From positions 1 through 22,143 of the forward strand of contig JAKLEJ010000006.1 of assembly GCA_022711695.1 (NCBI GenBank): a stretch of DNA of 22,143 bases, written 5' to 3'. A program made the position numbers and the translations under genes. The notes under the pieces were generated by a model. It was given only the letters and a program-made list of their open reading frames with translations. It searched no databases and had not been told where the DNA came from. The stretch comes from Verrucomicrobiota bacterium (GTDB taxonomy: Bacteria > Verrucomicrobiota > Verrucomicrobiia > Limisphaerales > JACRJZ01). How positions within the stretch are numbered: the first letter of the stretch is position 1; every line of letters begins with the position of its first letter. Positions 1 through 6,459 of this stretch are shown here, one piece after another.

Positions 1-577
1 ATCCCAGGTGGACCGCGCGCTTCTGGTTCTTGATCTCCTTCTCCAGCGGAACCTGCCCGACGCGCGCCGACTCGTAAACGCCCTCGTAATTGGCCGTGTC
101 CGTCTGGAACCAGACCGTGCAATCCCGGGGCAGTTCCCAGGCGGTGGACTCGCCCTGAACCCGGCGCCTCCCCGTCCCCGGCACGCGATACCGGAAGCCG
201 ACGCCGTCGTTGAACACCCGCGCCTCGAAGGTCCACGCCACGCCCGATTTCGACTCGACTGGGATTTCCGCGGCGCGGCAGTGGTTGGTAGCCGAGGTCT
301 TGTTGCCCCGCCACGGAAAGACCTCGGAGAGCTCCCGCGTTTGCGGGGCGCCCACCGTGGCCGTCAGCCCAAGATCGACGCCGTCCACGATCGGGCCTGC
401 CGGCGCGGACTCCAGCCGCGCTCGGCCCCCCTGCGTCACCCGGTAGCGCAGATGCCCCTCGGCGTCGGCGGTCAACTGGAAACGCACGGAACCGTCCGGG
501 CTGGCAACTTCGATGGGAGCGGCCTGGGCGAGGAGAGCCGCGAAGACACCCACGATGGCAGGAATAGCGCGTCGCAT
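1..577 (-). CDS. Glycoside hydrolase family 97, N-terminal part (runs off left edge)
   Basis: Reading the minus strand from the ATG at 577-575 gives 192 codons without a stop, so the gene continues beyond position 1. Residues 1-20 look like a signal peptide ending in AQA, so the product is probably exported. The rest resembles the N-terminal beta-sandwich of GH97 (SusB-type alpha-glucosidase/alpha-galactosidase): 'ASPDGSVRFQL' near residue 25, 'DLGL' near 68 and the hallmark 'FNDGVGFRYRVPG' at 122-134. The catalytic barrel and its acid/base residues are outside the window, so the anomer specificity cannot be judged. A GAAGAA stretch a few bases upstream of the ATG is a weak ribosome site. GH97 enzymes hydrolyse oligosaccharides, usually in the periplasm; the GH38-like enzyme at 2304-5039 fits the same glycan-degrading lifestyle. 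The family call is firm, the substrate unknown. Confidence 0.88.
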   Translation of the reverse strand, partial: MRRAIPAIVGVFAALLAQAAPIEVASPDGSVRFQLTADAEGHLRYRVTQGGRARLESAPAGPIVDGVDLGLTATVGAPQTRELSEVFPWRGNKTSATNHCRAAEIPVESKSGVAWTFEARVFNDGVGFRYRVPGTGRRRVQGESTAWELPRDCTVWFQTDTANYEGVYESARVGQVPLEKEIKNQKRAVHLG

Positions 578-700
578 GGCTTCTTCTATGGGCGTTTGCG
601 GCCGGGGCCGTCAATGCCGAATCCGCGCCTGAGGGCGAACGGGGCGCGGACTGGATCCTCGGCCGTTGCCGGCTCCTGGGCCAAGGCGCGAGCGCCGGGC

Positions 701-862
701 CTGCGGCTGCAGGCGGCCGCCGCCAATCGCCTGGACTACGAGGAGCTCCTGGAGATCATCCTCCAGGACGAACCCAATGTGCGTAAACAGCGCCTGCTCA
801 GCCGCCGGACCAAGGCCGCCGACTTTACCTTCGAAAGACTCCAAGCCGCCTCGGGAATGTAG
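701..862 (+). pseudogene. IstB-type (IS21 family) transposition ATPase fragment
   Basis: In the frame ending at the TAG at 860-862, positions 731 onward encode 'LDYEELLEIILQDEPNVRKQ' followed by 'RLLSRRTKAADFTFERLQ'. This has the pattern of the N-terminal helical region of IstB, the ATPase helper of IS21 transposases: a YEE(F/L)L...LL stretch, an acidic residue, then an R..RRL.RR.KAA.F stretch. Only about 45 residues are recognisable. The Walker A region expected some 50 residues later is absent, and the frame stops after 'ASGM'. I read it as a decayed remnant, not a working gene. The upstream part of the same open frame (from position 8) is antisense to the GH97 gene and is not coding. The identification rests on a short motif, so it is probable rather than certain. 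Confidence 0.6.
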
Positions 863-983
863 TGCCAAGAACTCTTTGTATCCACTGAAGTCGTTCATAA
901 TCAATAGTCCAGCTTTCCTAACTGTCGAAGGCTGGCTTGGCTTCTCGCTAGAACAGGCAACGAGCGCCCCGAAGGCGCCTGCC
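863..983. other. Short AT-richer spacer between IS fragment and propeller gene
   Basis: No gene is recognisable here. Base composition drops to about 50% GC (30 of 60 bases in 901-960), compared with around 70% in most of the window, which fits acquired or decaying DNA. A GCGCC/GGCGC stem with a 5-base loop sits at 964-978, directly after the stop codon of the propeller gene on the minus strand. It could act as a weak terminator for that gene, but no T-run follows it. Confidence 0.4.
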
Positions 984-1863
984 TCAAGGCGACGCCAACC
1001 GATAGAACCGGCGATCGAACTCGTTTGCTCTCGAATCTTTCACCGTGAAGGGCCCGCTCGTGAGCGAGAAGTTGCACAGGGGGACCCAAGCCTCGAAATT
1101 GGTGGAGCCCTGCAACTGAAGCTCAAGGCCGTCCGAGTCGAAGATCGCCAGGAACACGGTCCAATGGCCCGTGGTGGGCAGCGTTACCGCATTCCTCACC
1201 CGCACCGAGTATCAGATCCTGCCACGCCTCGCCAACGCCAAAGGTTCCAGCCACATACACCCGCCCGTCTTGGTTCACCCGAACGGCATCTCCATGACAC
1301 GGGACAAGCCCCTGGCCCTGCTGCGCCCAAATGAATGTTCCATCCGAGGCGAATTTGGCGACGTACAACACTTCCGTGCCTTCCGGCGAGGAAAAAGTGA
1401 CCGCGTTGGACGTACCAAAGACTGCGGAGTGCCAGAAGCCGCCCGTCAGGCAGAGGTTATCCGCTCCATCGATGGCCATCGCAGAGACGCTCACAGCGCT
1501 TGACAGGGTGAGCGGAATTGTGATGCCTCCGATCCCTTGCGCCCATACCAATTCGCCGGCTGGACTGTATTTGGCCGGAAAGACATTCCACTGGTTGTCC
1601 CCGTTGGCGAGGGTCATTGAATTGGTTCGCCCGGTGAGGGTGAGTGTCGGAGACGTGAAGACTCCCGCGACATAGCAGTCTCCGGTCTTGCCCGTAGCGA
1701 CCTCCACGCCCCGGTCGTATTCGTCGGGACCTCCCACCCGCTTGGCCCAAATCCAATCGAGAGGCTGCGAGAACCCCGAAAGGCCAGGCAGGCACCCTGC
1801 CGCCAGAAGCAGAGGCGCATTCATTCCGCGGTTCGGCGCCACAGAATCCATTCGAGACAACAT
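984..1863 (-). pseudogene. Secreted SBBP/beta-propeller protein, broken by a frameshift
   Basis: The 5' part starts at the ATG at 1863-1861 (AGGAAA some 11 bases upstream; alternative ATGs at 1851 and 1824). It encodes a hydrophobic export signal and then SBBP/propeller-like repeats: 'DWIWAKRVGG', 'GDCYVAGVF', 'AKYSPAGELVWAQGIGG', 'VAKFASDGTFIWAQQGQG', 'GRVYVAGTFG'. After about position 1215 this frame turns into low-complexity arginine/glycine-rich sequence and stops at 1123. The pattern resumes in another frame as 'TTGHWTVFLAIFDSDG', then the phylum-typical tail 'LQGSTNFEAWVPL...RFYRLASP', stopping at 986-984. Skipping one extra base around 1190-1225 restores a continuous protein of about 290 residues. 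The frameshift may be real decay or an assembly error. GC is about 53-57%, lower than neighbouring genes. An intact protein would be exported and probably surface-associated; its function is unknown. Confidence 0.65.
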
Positions 1864-1979
1864 AAAGCCACATTTCCTACAAGGCATTCCACGGCTCGGC
1901 TGACGCAACTTGGAAAGCGATCTCCACCAGGCGGTGGTAGCCCCTGGGGACCGGGAATCCAAACCGGGCGCTGACCTCC

Positions 1980-2099
1980 TCGTATCTCGGTGGACTGTCA
2001 CACAGTAGTGAGACTCACTTGGACCACATCCTGACCTTCTTTACCCATCGGCTCACCAATGGACCGATTGAAGGTCTGAACAACGCGATCCACCGGTAG
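1980..2099 (+). pseudogene. ISL3-type transposase C-terminal remnant
   Basis: The frame that includes 2019-2099 reads 'LDHILTFFTHRLTNGPIEGL' then 'NNAIHR' and a TAG. ISL3-family transposases end with a very similar block (ILxFF.HR.TNG..EG.NN.I), which carries the last acidic residue of the DDE catalytic triad; here it is the E of 'PIEGLNN'. The usual continuation (KRxAYGFRN...) is replaced by a stop and unrelated sequence. Upstream, the frame gives 'YLGGLSHSSETH' without recognisable transposase sequence. It is therefore a fragment of about 30-35 residues and not functional. No terminal inverted repeats were found. Together with the IstB fragment at 701-862 it brackets the broken propeller gene. 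Confidence 0.65.
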
Positions 2100-2117
2100 C
2101 GCTTTCCCTTCGCCGGA

Positions 2118-2150
2118 CGGACCGGTTTCGGACCGATTTCGGACCGGTTT
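2118..2150. repeat. Three tandem 11-bp repeats, CGGACC(G/A)-type
   Basis: Positions 2118-2128, 2129-2139 and 2140-2150 read CGGACCGGTTT, CGGACCGATTT and CGGACCGGTTT: three head-to-tail 11-bp units with one mismatch in the middle unit. A partial unit (CGGA) precedes them. They lie directly after the transposase remnant and about 150 bp upstream of the glycosidase start at 2304. A period close to one DNA helical turn would suit binding of a regulator, but simple slippage at the edge of a decayed element is equally possible. The rest of 2151-2303 shows nothing recognisable. Confidence 0.6.
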
Positions 2151-2303
2151 TCCCAGCACACATGCGCCGGCGGTCTTCGAGACAACAGAAGGGCGTTCTG
2201 CCGATCCGGGAAGCAGGAACCGCAGCGCACAGACGGGGAAGCGCGGCGAGCCCAGCCCCGCTTTTGGCGTGAACTGACGGAAAGAGGGTGGTAATGAAGC
2301 GCC

Positions 2304-5039
2304 ATGCGAGCATTGCCGGCAATGTTGACAGGCGCCGCGCTGGCCCTGGCCTTCAACGAACCCCTATTGGCCCAGGCCGACAACTACGGCCCCGACCGCA
2401 CGGCGCGCCGGGCGGATTCCACCAACGCCATGCGCTTCGTCCTGGTGATGAAGAGCCACTTCGACATCGGCTACTCGGCGCTGGCCCGCGACGTCGAGCA
2501 CGAATACCGGACCACCATGATCGATCGGGCGCTCGAAACGATGGAGCAGAACGCCCGGGTGGCGGGCCCGGGCGAGCAGTTCGTGTGGACCATTCCCGGC
2601 TGGCCGATGCAGACGATCCTGTGGGAGGGGCAGAACCCGGCGCGCAGGAAACGCATCGAGGAGGCGCTGCGGCGGGGCAACCTCGTGATGCACGCGCTGC
2701 CCTACACCCTCGAGACCGCCTCGGCCGACGTCGAGACGCTGGCGCGGTGCTTCATCTACTCCTCGAGGCTTGCCCGCCAATACGGCCTGCCCCTGCCCAA
2801 CGACGGCAAGATGACGGACGTGCCCGGCCACGATTGGATTCTGCCCACGCTGCTGCGCCACGCCGGCGTGAAGTTCTTCCACCTGGGCGCGAACCCGACC
2901 AACATCCAGCTCAAGCAGCCGCGCCTCTTCTGGTGGGAAGGCCCGGACGGCTCGCGGGTGCTGACGCTGTTCTCGAGCGGGTACGACAGCGGCCTGCTGC
3001 CGCCCGCGGACTGGCCGCACCGGACCTGGCTGGCCATGGTCATGGGCGGGGACAACGAAGGGCCGCCCACCGCGGCGGCGGTGCGCGGCTGGATTGCCGC
3101 GATCCGGAAGAAGTTCCCGAACGCCAGCATCACCGTGGGCCGCATGGAGGACTTCGCCGACGCCCTGCTGGCGGAAAAGCCCGACCTGCCCGTCGTGCGC
3201 GGCAACGCCTCGGACAGTTGGATTCATGGGCTGGCCAGCTCGCCCCACGCCATGAAGACGCTGGCCAACGCGCGCCCGAAGCTGTTCGCGCTGGAATCCC
3301 TGCGCACGCTCGACATGGCCTGGGGCGTCCAGTTCCAGGACCTGGCCGGTCCCATCGCCGCGGGCTACGACCACAGCCTGCGCTGGACCGAGCACACCTG
3401 GGGCCTGGCCAACCAGCATTTCGTGCCCGGGCTCCACGGCGAGGCCTTCCGCCGGGCCTACGCCGCCGGCCTGCCGCCCAACTACGAACACATGGTCGAG
3501 TCCTGGAAGGAGCACGACAGCTTTGCCCTGGGGGCTGAAACCGCCGCGGGGCCCAGGCTGGAGGCGGAATTGCACACGCTGGCGGAGAACGTCAGCGTGG
3601 CCGGCTTGCGCGTCGTCGTCTTCAATCCCCTGCCGTGGCCGCGGGATGGCGTGGTGGATCTCGCCTTCCCGTTCATGGGCAGCATCGCCGGGAAGACCGC
3701 AGTGAAGTCGCCGGACGACGGCGAGGCGCAGGCGCTGCAGACCTGGGGCGCCCACAGCCATCGCAACGGGCGGTTCGTGGCCCGGAAGGTTCCGCCGCTG
3801 GGCTACAAGACCTACGTGATCACGGGCGACAAGCCGGGGCCGGCGACGCTGGCCGGCGACGCTCAGGCGGCGACGATCGAAAACCGCTGGCTGAAGGTGC
3901 GGCTGGACCCCGCCCGCGGCTGCATCGCCAGCATCCTCGATAAGGCCACAGGCGCGGAGCTGGTCGAGACCAACGCGGCCCACGGTTTTGGGCAGTATCT
4001 TTACCAGCAGTTCGACCGCAAGGAGTGCGACGCCTACATCGCGAGCTACATCCTGCCGCAGTATCGCGGTTCGCACGGCCCGATCACGGGCAAGAGCGTC
4101 TTTGTCCCCGCCAGCGCCCGCCACCTCGAGTTCTCGCCGACGAATACGAGCCTGGAAATCGCCCGGAACGGATTCAGCGTCACGGCGGCCCTGGTTCCGC
4201 CGGCGGGGCCGGGCGAGCACACCGCCGGTCTGACCGTCACGCTCTACGCGGACCTGCCCTGCCTCGATCTGAAGGTCAACATTGTCGGTCATCCGGCCAC
4301 CGAGAATCCGGAAGCCGGCTGGATTTCTCTGCCCCTGGCCATCCGCGACCCCCAGTGGCGGCTGCGCACCCCCGGCGCGCTCACGGACCCGGCCCGGGAC
4401 ATGATCGAGGGCGGCAATTTCGCGTTCTTCTGGACGCAGGGCGGCTTGAGCGTGTGCGATCCCACGGGCCGGGGCGTGGGACTGTGTTCGCCGGACGCCC
4501 CGGCTCTGAGCCTGGGCGAGCCGGGCATCTACAAGTTCAAAGACCGGTGGCACAACCCGAAGGCGGCGGTCTATGTCCATCTGTTCAACAACAAGTGGAA
4601 CACCAACTTCCGGTCGTTTTGGGAGGGGAGCTTCAGCGCCCGCGTGCGGCTGTGGCCCATCGCGAAGTTCGACGCGGAGAAGGATCTGGTCACCCCGTCG
4701 GAAGAGACCCTGGCGCCCCTGCGAACGGGGCTGGCGAACTGCAAGGCCGGCCCCTTGCTGCCGGCTGCCCGCGGCCTGGCGCTGTCCCGGCGAGGGATCG
4801 CCGCAACGGCTTTCGGACCGAATCCCGACGGCGCCGGGACATTGCTGCGCCTGTGGGAGATGGCCGGCGTCAGCGGCGCTTGCACGGTGACGCTGCCGGA
4901 GGCTCTCAAGGTAGGCGCGGTCCGGCCCGTGGACCTGCGGGGTCGCCCGGTCGGACCACCGCTCGCCTTGAAAGATCACACGTTCACAACGGAGCTTCGG
5001 GGTTTCGCCCCCGCCAGTTATCTGCTCACAGCGCCTTGA
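2304..5039 (+). CDS. Secreted GH38-like glycosidase (DUF5054-type, alpha-mannosidase related)
   Basis: The protein is 911 residues with a signal peptide at 1-25 (hydrophobic stretch ending LLAQA), so it is probably periplasmic or exported. The fold resembles GH38 alpha-mannosidases, in the divergent group described as DUF5054. 'KSHFDIGY' places His52 and Asp54 where GH38 binds zinc. 'DVPGHDW' at 172-178 matches the D-x-x-G-H nucleophile motif, suggesting Asp172 as nucleophile. 'EHTWG' at 363-367 offers His364 as a further zinc ligand. These role assignments are inferred by motif position. Residues from about 420 onward form the beta-rich C-terminal half typical of GH38. The ATG at 2304 was chosen because it begins the signal peptide. 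The gene stands alone and is convergent with the peptidase gene 28 bp downstream. The substrate is unknown; DUF5054 proteins are poorly characterised. Confidence 0.8.
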   Translation: MRALPAMLTGAALALAFNEPLLAQADNYGPDRTARRADSTNAMRFVLVMKSHFDIGYSALARDVEHEYRTTMIDRALETMEQNARVAGPGEQFVWTIPGWPMQTILWEGQNPARRKRIEEALRRGNLVMHALPYTLETASADVETLARCFIYSSRLARQYGLPLPNDGKMTDVPGHDWILPTLLRHAGVKFFHLGANPTNIQLKQPRLFWWEGPDGSRVLTLFSSGYDSGLLPPADWPHRTWLAMVMGGDNEGPPTAAAVRGWIAAIRKKFPNASITVGRMEDFADALLAEKPDLPVVRGNASDSWIHGLASSPHAMKTLANARPKLFALESLRTLDMAWGVQFQDLAGPIAAGYDHSLRWTEHTWGLANQHFVPGLHGEAFRRAYAAGLPPNYEHMVESWKEHDSFALGAETAAGPRLEAELHTLAENVSVAGLRVVVFNPLPWPRDGVVDLAFPFMGSIAGKTAVKSPDDGEAQALQTWGAHSHRNGRFVARKVPPLGYKTYVITGDKPGPATLAGDAQAATIENRWLKVRLDPARGCIASILDKATGAELVETNAAHGFGQYLYQQFDRKECDAYIASYILPQYRGSHGPITGKSVFVPASARHLEFSPTNTSLEIARNGFSVTAALVPPAGPGEHTAGLTVTLYADLPCLDLKVNIVGHPATENPEAGWISLPLAIRDPQWRLRTPGALTDPARDMIEGGNFAFFWTQGGLSVCDPTGRGVGLCSPDAPALSLGEPGIYKFKDRWHNPKAAVYVHLFNNKWNTNFRSFWEGSFSARVRLWPIAKFDAEKDLVTPSEETLAPLRTGLANCKAGPLLPAARGLALSRRGIAATAFGPNPDGAGTLLRLWEMAGVSGACTVTLPEALKVGAVRPVDLRGRPVGPPLALKDHTFTTELRGFAPASYLLTAP

Positions 5040-5067
5040 TCGGCCTCGCCGCCGCCCGGTTCGCGGG

Positions 5068-6210
5068 CTACGGCTGCCAGTGTCTGAGCCGGTCCGCGGG
5101 CGGACGATGCCCGGTCGGGTAAACCAGGTAAACGGTCTGGTGGGAACGCGCCCAGGCGCGCCGGAACGTCTCGCGATCCACGGTTTTGCGCACCAGCGGC
5201 CCGGTTCCTTTGTCGGGCCACGGATCGTTGACCCACACCTCGCCGGACTCGCTGAAACCGGTCACGACGACGAGGTGGCCCGTGCCGGCGTCGCGGGCTT
5301 TGCCGTTGAGGAGGTCGAACGACACCGACGCAATCACCGGCGCGCCCGAGGCGATCCAGTCCTCGATTTCGCCCAGGTCGGCCAGGCGCGTCACATACGC
5401 CCGCAAGCCATCGAAGGCTCCGGCGAAGGCCGTGTTGAAGACCCAGTTGCCGGTGCCGTCCCAAGCGGGGTCGAACACGCCCCGCGCCACCTCGGCCAGC
5501 GGCAAGTCCAGGCCGGGCCGCTCGAGTTGCTTTGCCCAGCAGGCCAGCACCATCGCCAGGGAGGCCGGGCTGCACCAGTTCTTGCCGTCCGGATGCGCCA
5601 GTTGGGAACGCAGCGGGACCTCCAGCGAGCGGCCCCAGGCGTTCCGGTTGGGCGAAACGGGCTCGCGCGGCGCCCGGGTGTTCAGGGTGGACACGCCCAG
5701 GAACTTCAGTCCCCAGCGCGCCACCGCCTGTTCGAGCGCCTCCGCGGCATCCTGGGAAAGAACCCCGGGCTGGAGCGGCCGAGCGCGGTTTTCCAGCCGC
5801 AGCCGCACCTGCACCCGCTCAGCGGGTAGGCGGCAGATCAGCGTGTCGGTTTTGACCTCGGCCCACTCGTCCTTTTGTCCCTTGACGCTGCGGCGCAACG
5901 GCGGGTCCGAGTTGGTGGACCAAACGCCCAGCGCATAGAAGGGAGTGGAGCCCTGCGACCCGGCGGCCCGGGCCTCGACGGTGAGTTGGGCTTCGTCCGG
6001 ACAGCCGGCGTTCCACGAGACCACCGCCTCGTCCCACGGGGTTGGCGGGGTCAGCCAGGGCGAGGTCAGAAAGAGGACGCCGTTGCTGGCAGCGAGCGTG
6101 AACGCATCGAACCGGACAAAGCCGAAGAAATGGGCGGCATCGGCAGCCGCGGACCGGGGAGCGGCCGGGCCGACGGCCAGCAGCAGAAAAGCGCAGCAGA
6201 TCAGGCGCAT
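5068..6210 (-). CDS. Secreted C39-family cysteine peptidase
   Basis: The ATG at 6210-6208 starts a 380-residue protein with a signal peptide (hydrophobic 3-15, Ala-rich cleavage region near 20-24). The open frame extends further upstream, but that part crosses the divergent nuclease gene and a terminator hairpin, so it is not used. Residues about 25-190 form a beta-rich domain I do not recognise. Residues 195-365 match the peptidase C39-like fold: Gln203 (oxyanion), Cys213 in 'NWCSPASLAMVL', His312 in 'GTGHLVVVTGF' and Asn328-Asp329 in 'VNDPW'. All the expected catalytic residues are present, so activity is likely. Unlike bacteriocin-processing C39 domains there is no ABC transporter fusion and no substrate peptide nearby. 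The product probably cleaves peptides or proteins in the periplasm or outside the cell; the target is unknown. Confidence 0.82.
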   Translation of the reverse strand: MRLICCAFLLLAVGPAAPRSAAADAAHFFGFVRFDAFTLAASNGVLFLTSPWLTPPTPWDEAVVSWNAGCPDEAQLTVEARAAGSQGSTPFYALGVWSTNSDPPLRRSVKGQKDEWAEVKTDTLICRLPAERVQVRLRLENRARPLQPGVLSQDAAEALEQAVARWGLKFLGVSTLNTRAPREPVSPNRNAWGRSLEVPLRSQLAHPDGKNWCSPASLAMVLACWAKQLERPGLDLPLAEVARGVFDPAWDGTGNWVFNTAFAGAFDGLRAYVTRLADLGEIEDWIASGAPVIASVSFDLLNGKARDAGTGHLVVVTGFSESGEVWVNDPWPDKGTGPLVRKTVDRETFRRAWARSHQTVYLVYPTGHRPPADRLRHWQP

Positions 6211-6218
6211 GCGCAGGC

Positions 6219-6224
6219 GATTAT
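6219..6224 (-). promoter_or_regulatory. Possible -10 element of the C39 peptidase gene
   Basis: On the minus strand, CATAAT lies 8 bases upstream of the peptidase ATG, just after the leftward terminator. If it is a -10 box, transcription would start almost at the ATG and give a leaderless mRNA. That would fit the absence of a Shine-Dalgarno sequence. No good -35 box is visible, so this is weak. Confidence 0.25.
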
Positions 6225-6301
6225 GCCCGGGGGGTGGGCGGCATGGCCACGCGAAAAAAGCGGGCATCCCAAGGATGCCCGCTCTCAACCCAAACAACCA
6301 A
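6221..6301 (-). CDS. Possible 26-residue ORF with strong ribosome site (tentative)
   Basis: On the minus strand AAGGAGG (6313-6307) is followed after 5 bases by a TTG (6301-6299) opening a 26-codon frame that ends at a TAA (6223-6221). The peptide would begin MVVWVESGHPWDAR and end MPPTPRA. The ribosome site is among the best in the window and well spaced. However, the terminator hairpin and its T-run lie inside the frame, the start codon is TTG, and the peptide resembles nothing I know. It could be a leader peptide coupled to the hairpin (translation would keep the stem open) or pure chance. No downstream gene suggests amino-acid control. Confidence 0.15.
   Translation of the reverse strand: MVVWVESGHPWDARFFRVAMPPTPRA
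6254..6283 (-). terminator. Intrinsic terminator reading leftward, upstream of the peptidase gene
   Basis: AGCGGGCATCC (6259-6269) pairs perfectly over 11 bp with GGATGCCCGCT (6273-6283) around a 3-base loop. On the minus strand the hairpin is followed directly by six T (6259-6254), the classic form of a rho-independent terminator. It lies 44 bp upstream of the peptidase start and inside the divergent intergenic region, so no recognised gene on the minus strand ends just before it. It may insulate the peptidase gene, act as an attenuator in its leader, or end a short RNA that starts between about 6300 and 6440. Confidence 0.8.
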
Positions 6302-6459
6302 ACGTTCCTCCTTTTCGCCGAGAACACAGGGCGCATAGCAATTCCGTAACCGCGCCGGGATGGCGCGCAGGCGCCCGCTTTGTGACTTTCCTTTCCGCGG
6401 CGCGCCTGTAAGCTCTGACGAAACGGCGGCGGCCGTTGTTCAAATTCTTTGATCACGCC

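Noticed and set aside
8..730. Plus-strand open frame leading into the IstB-like segment
   Set aside because: Most of it is antisense to the GH97 gene, whose family motifs are clear; only the end from about 701 resembles a real protein.
2364..4979. Open frame of 871 codons on the minus strand opposite the GH38-like gene
   Set aside because: Its product is Arg/Gly/Ala/Val-rich without any domain, while the plus strand has a signal peptide and GH38 motifs. Long antisense frames are normal in DNA of this GC content.
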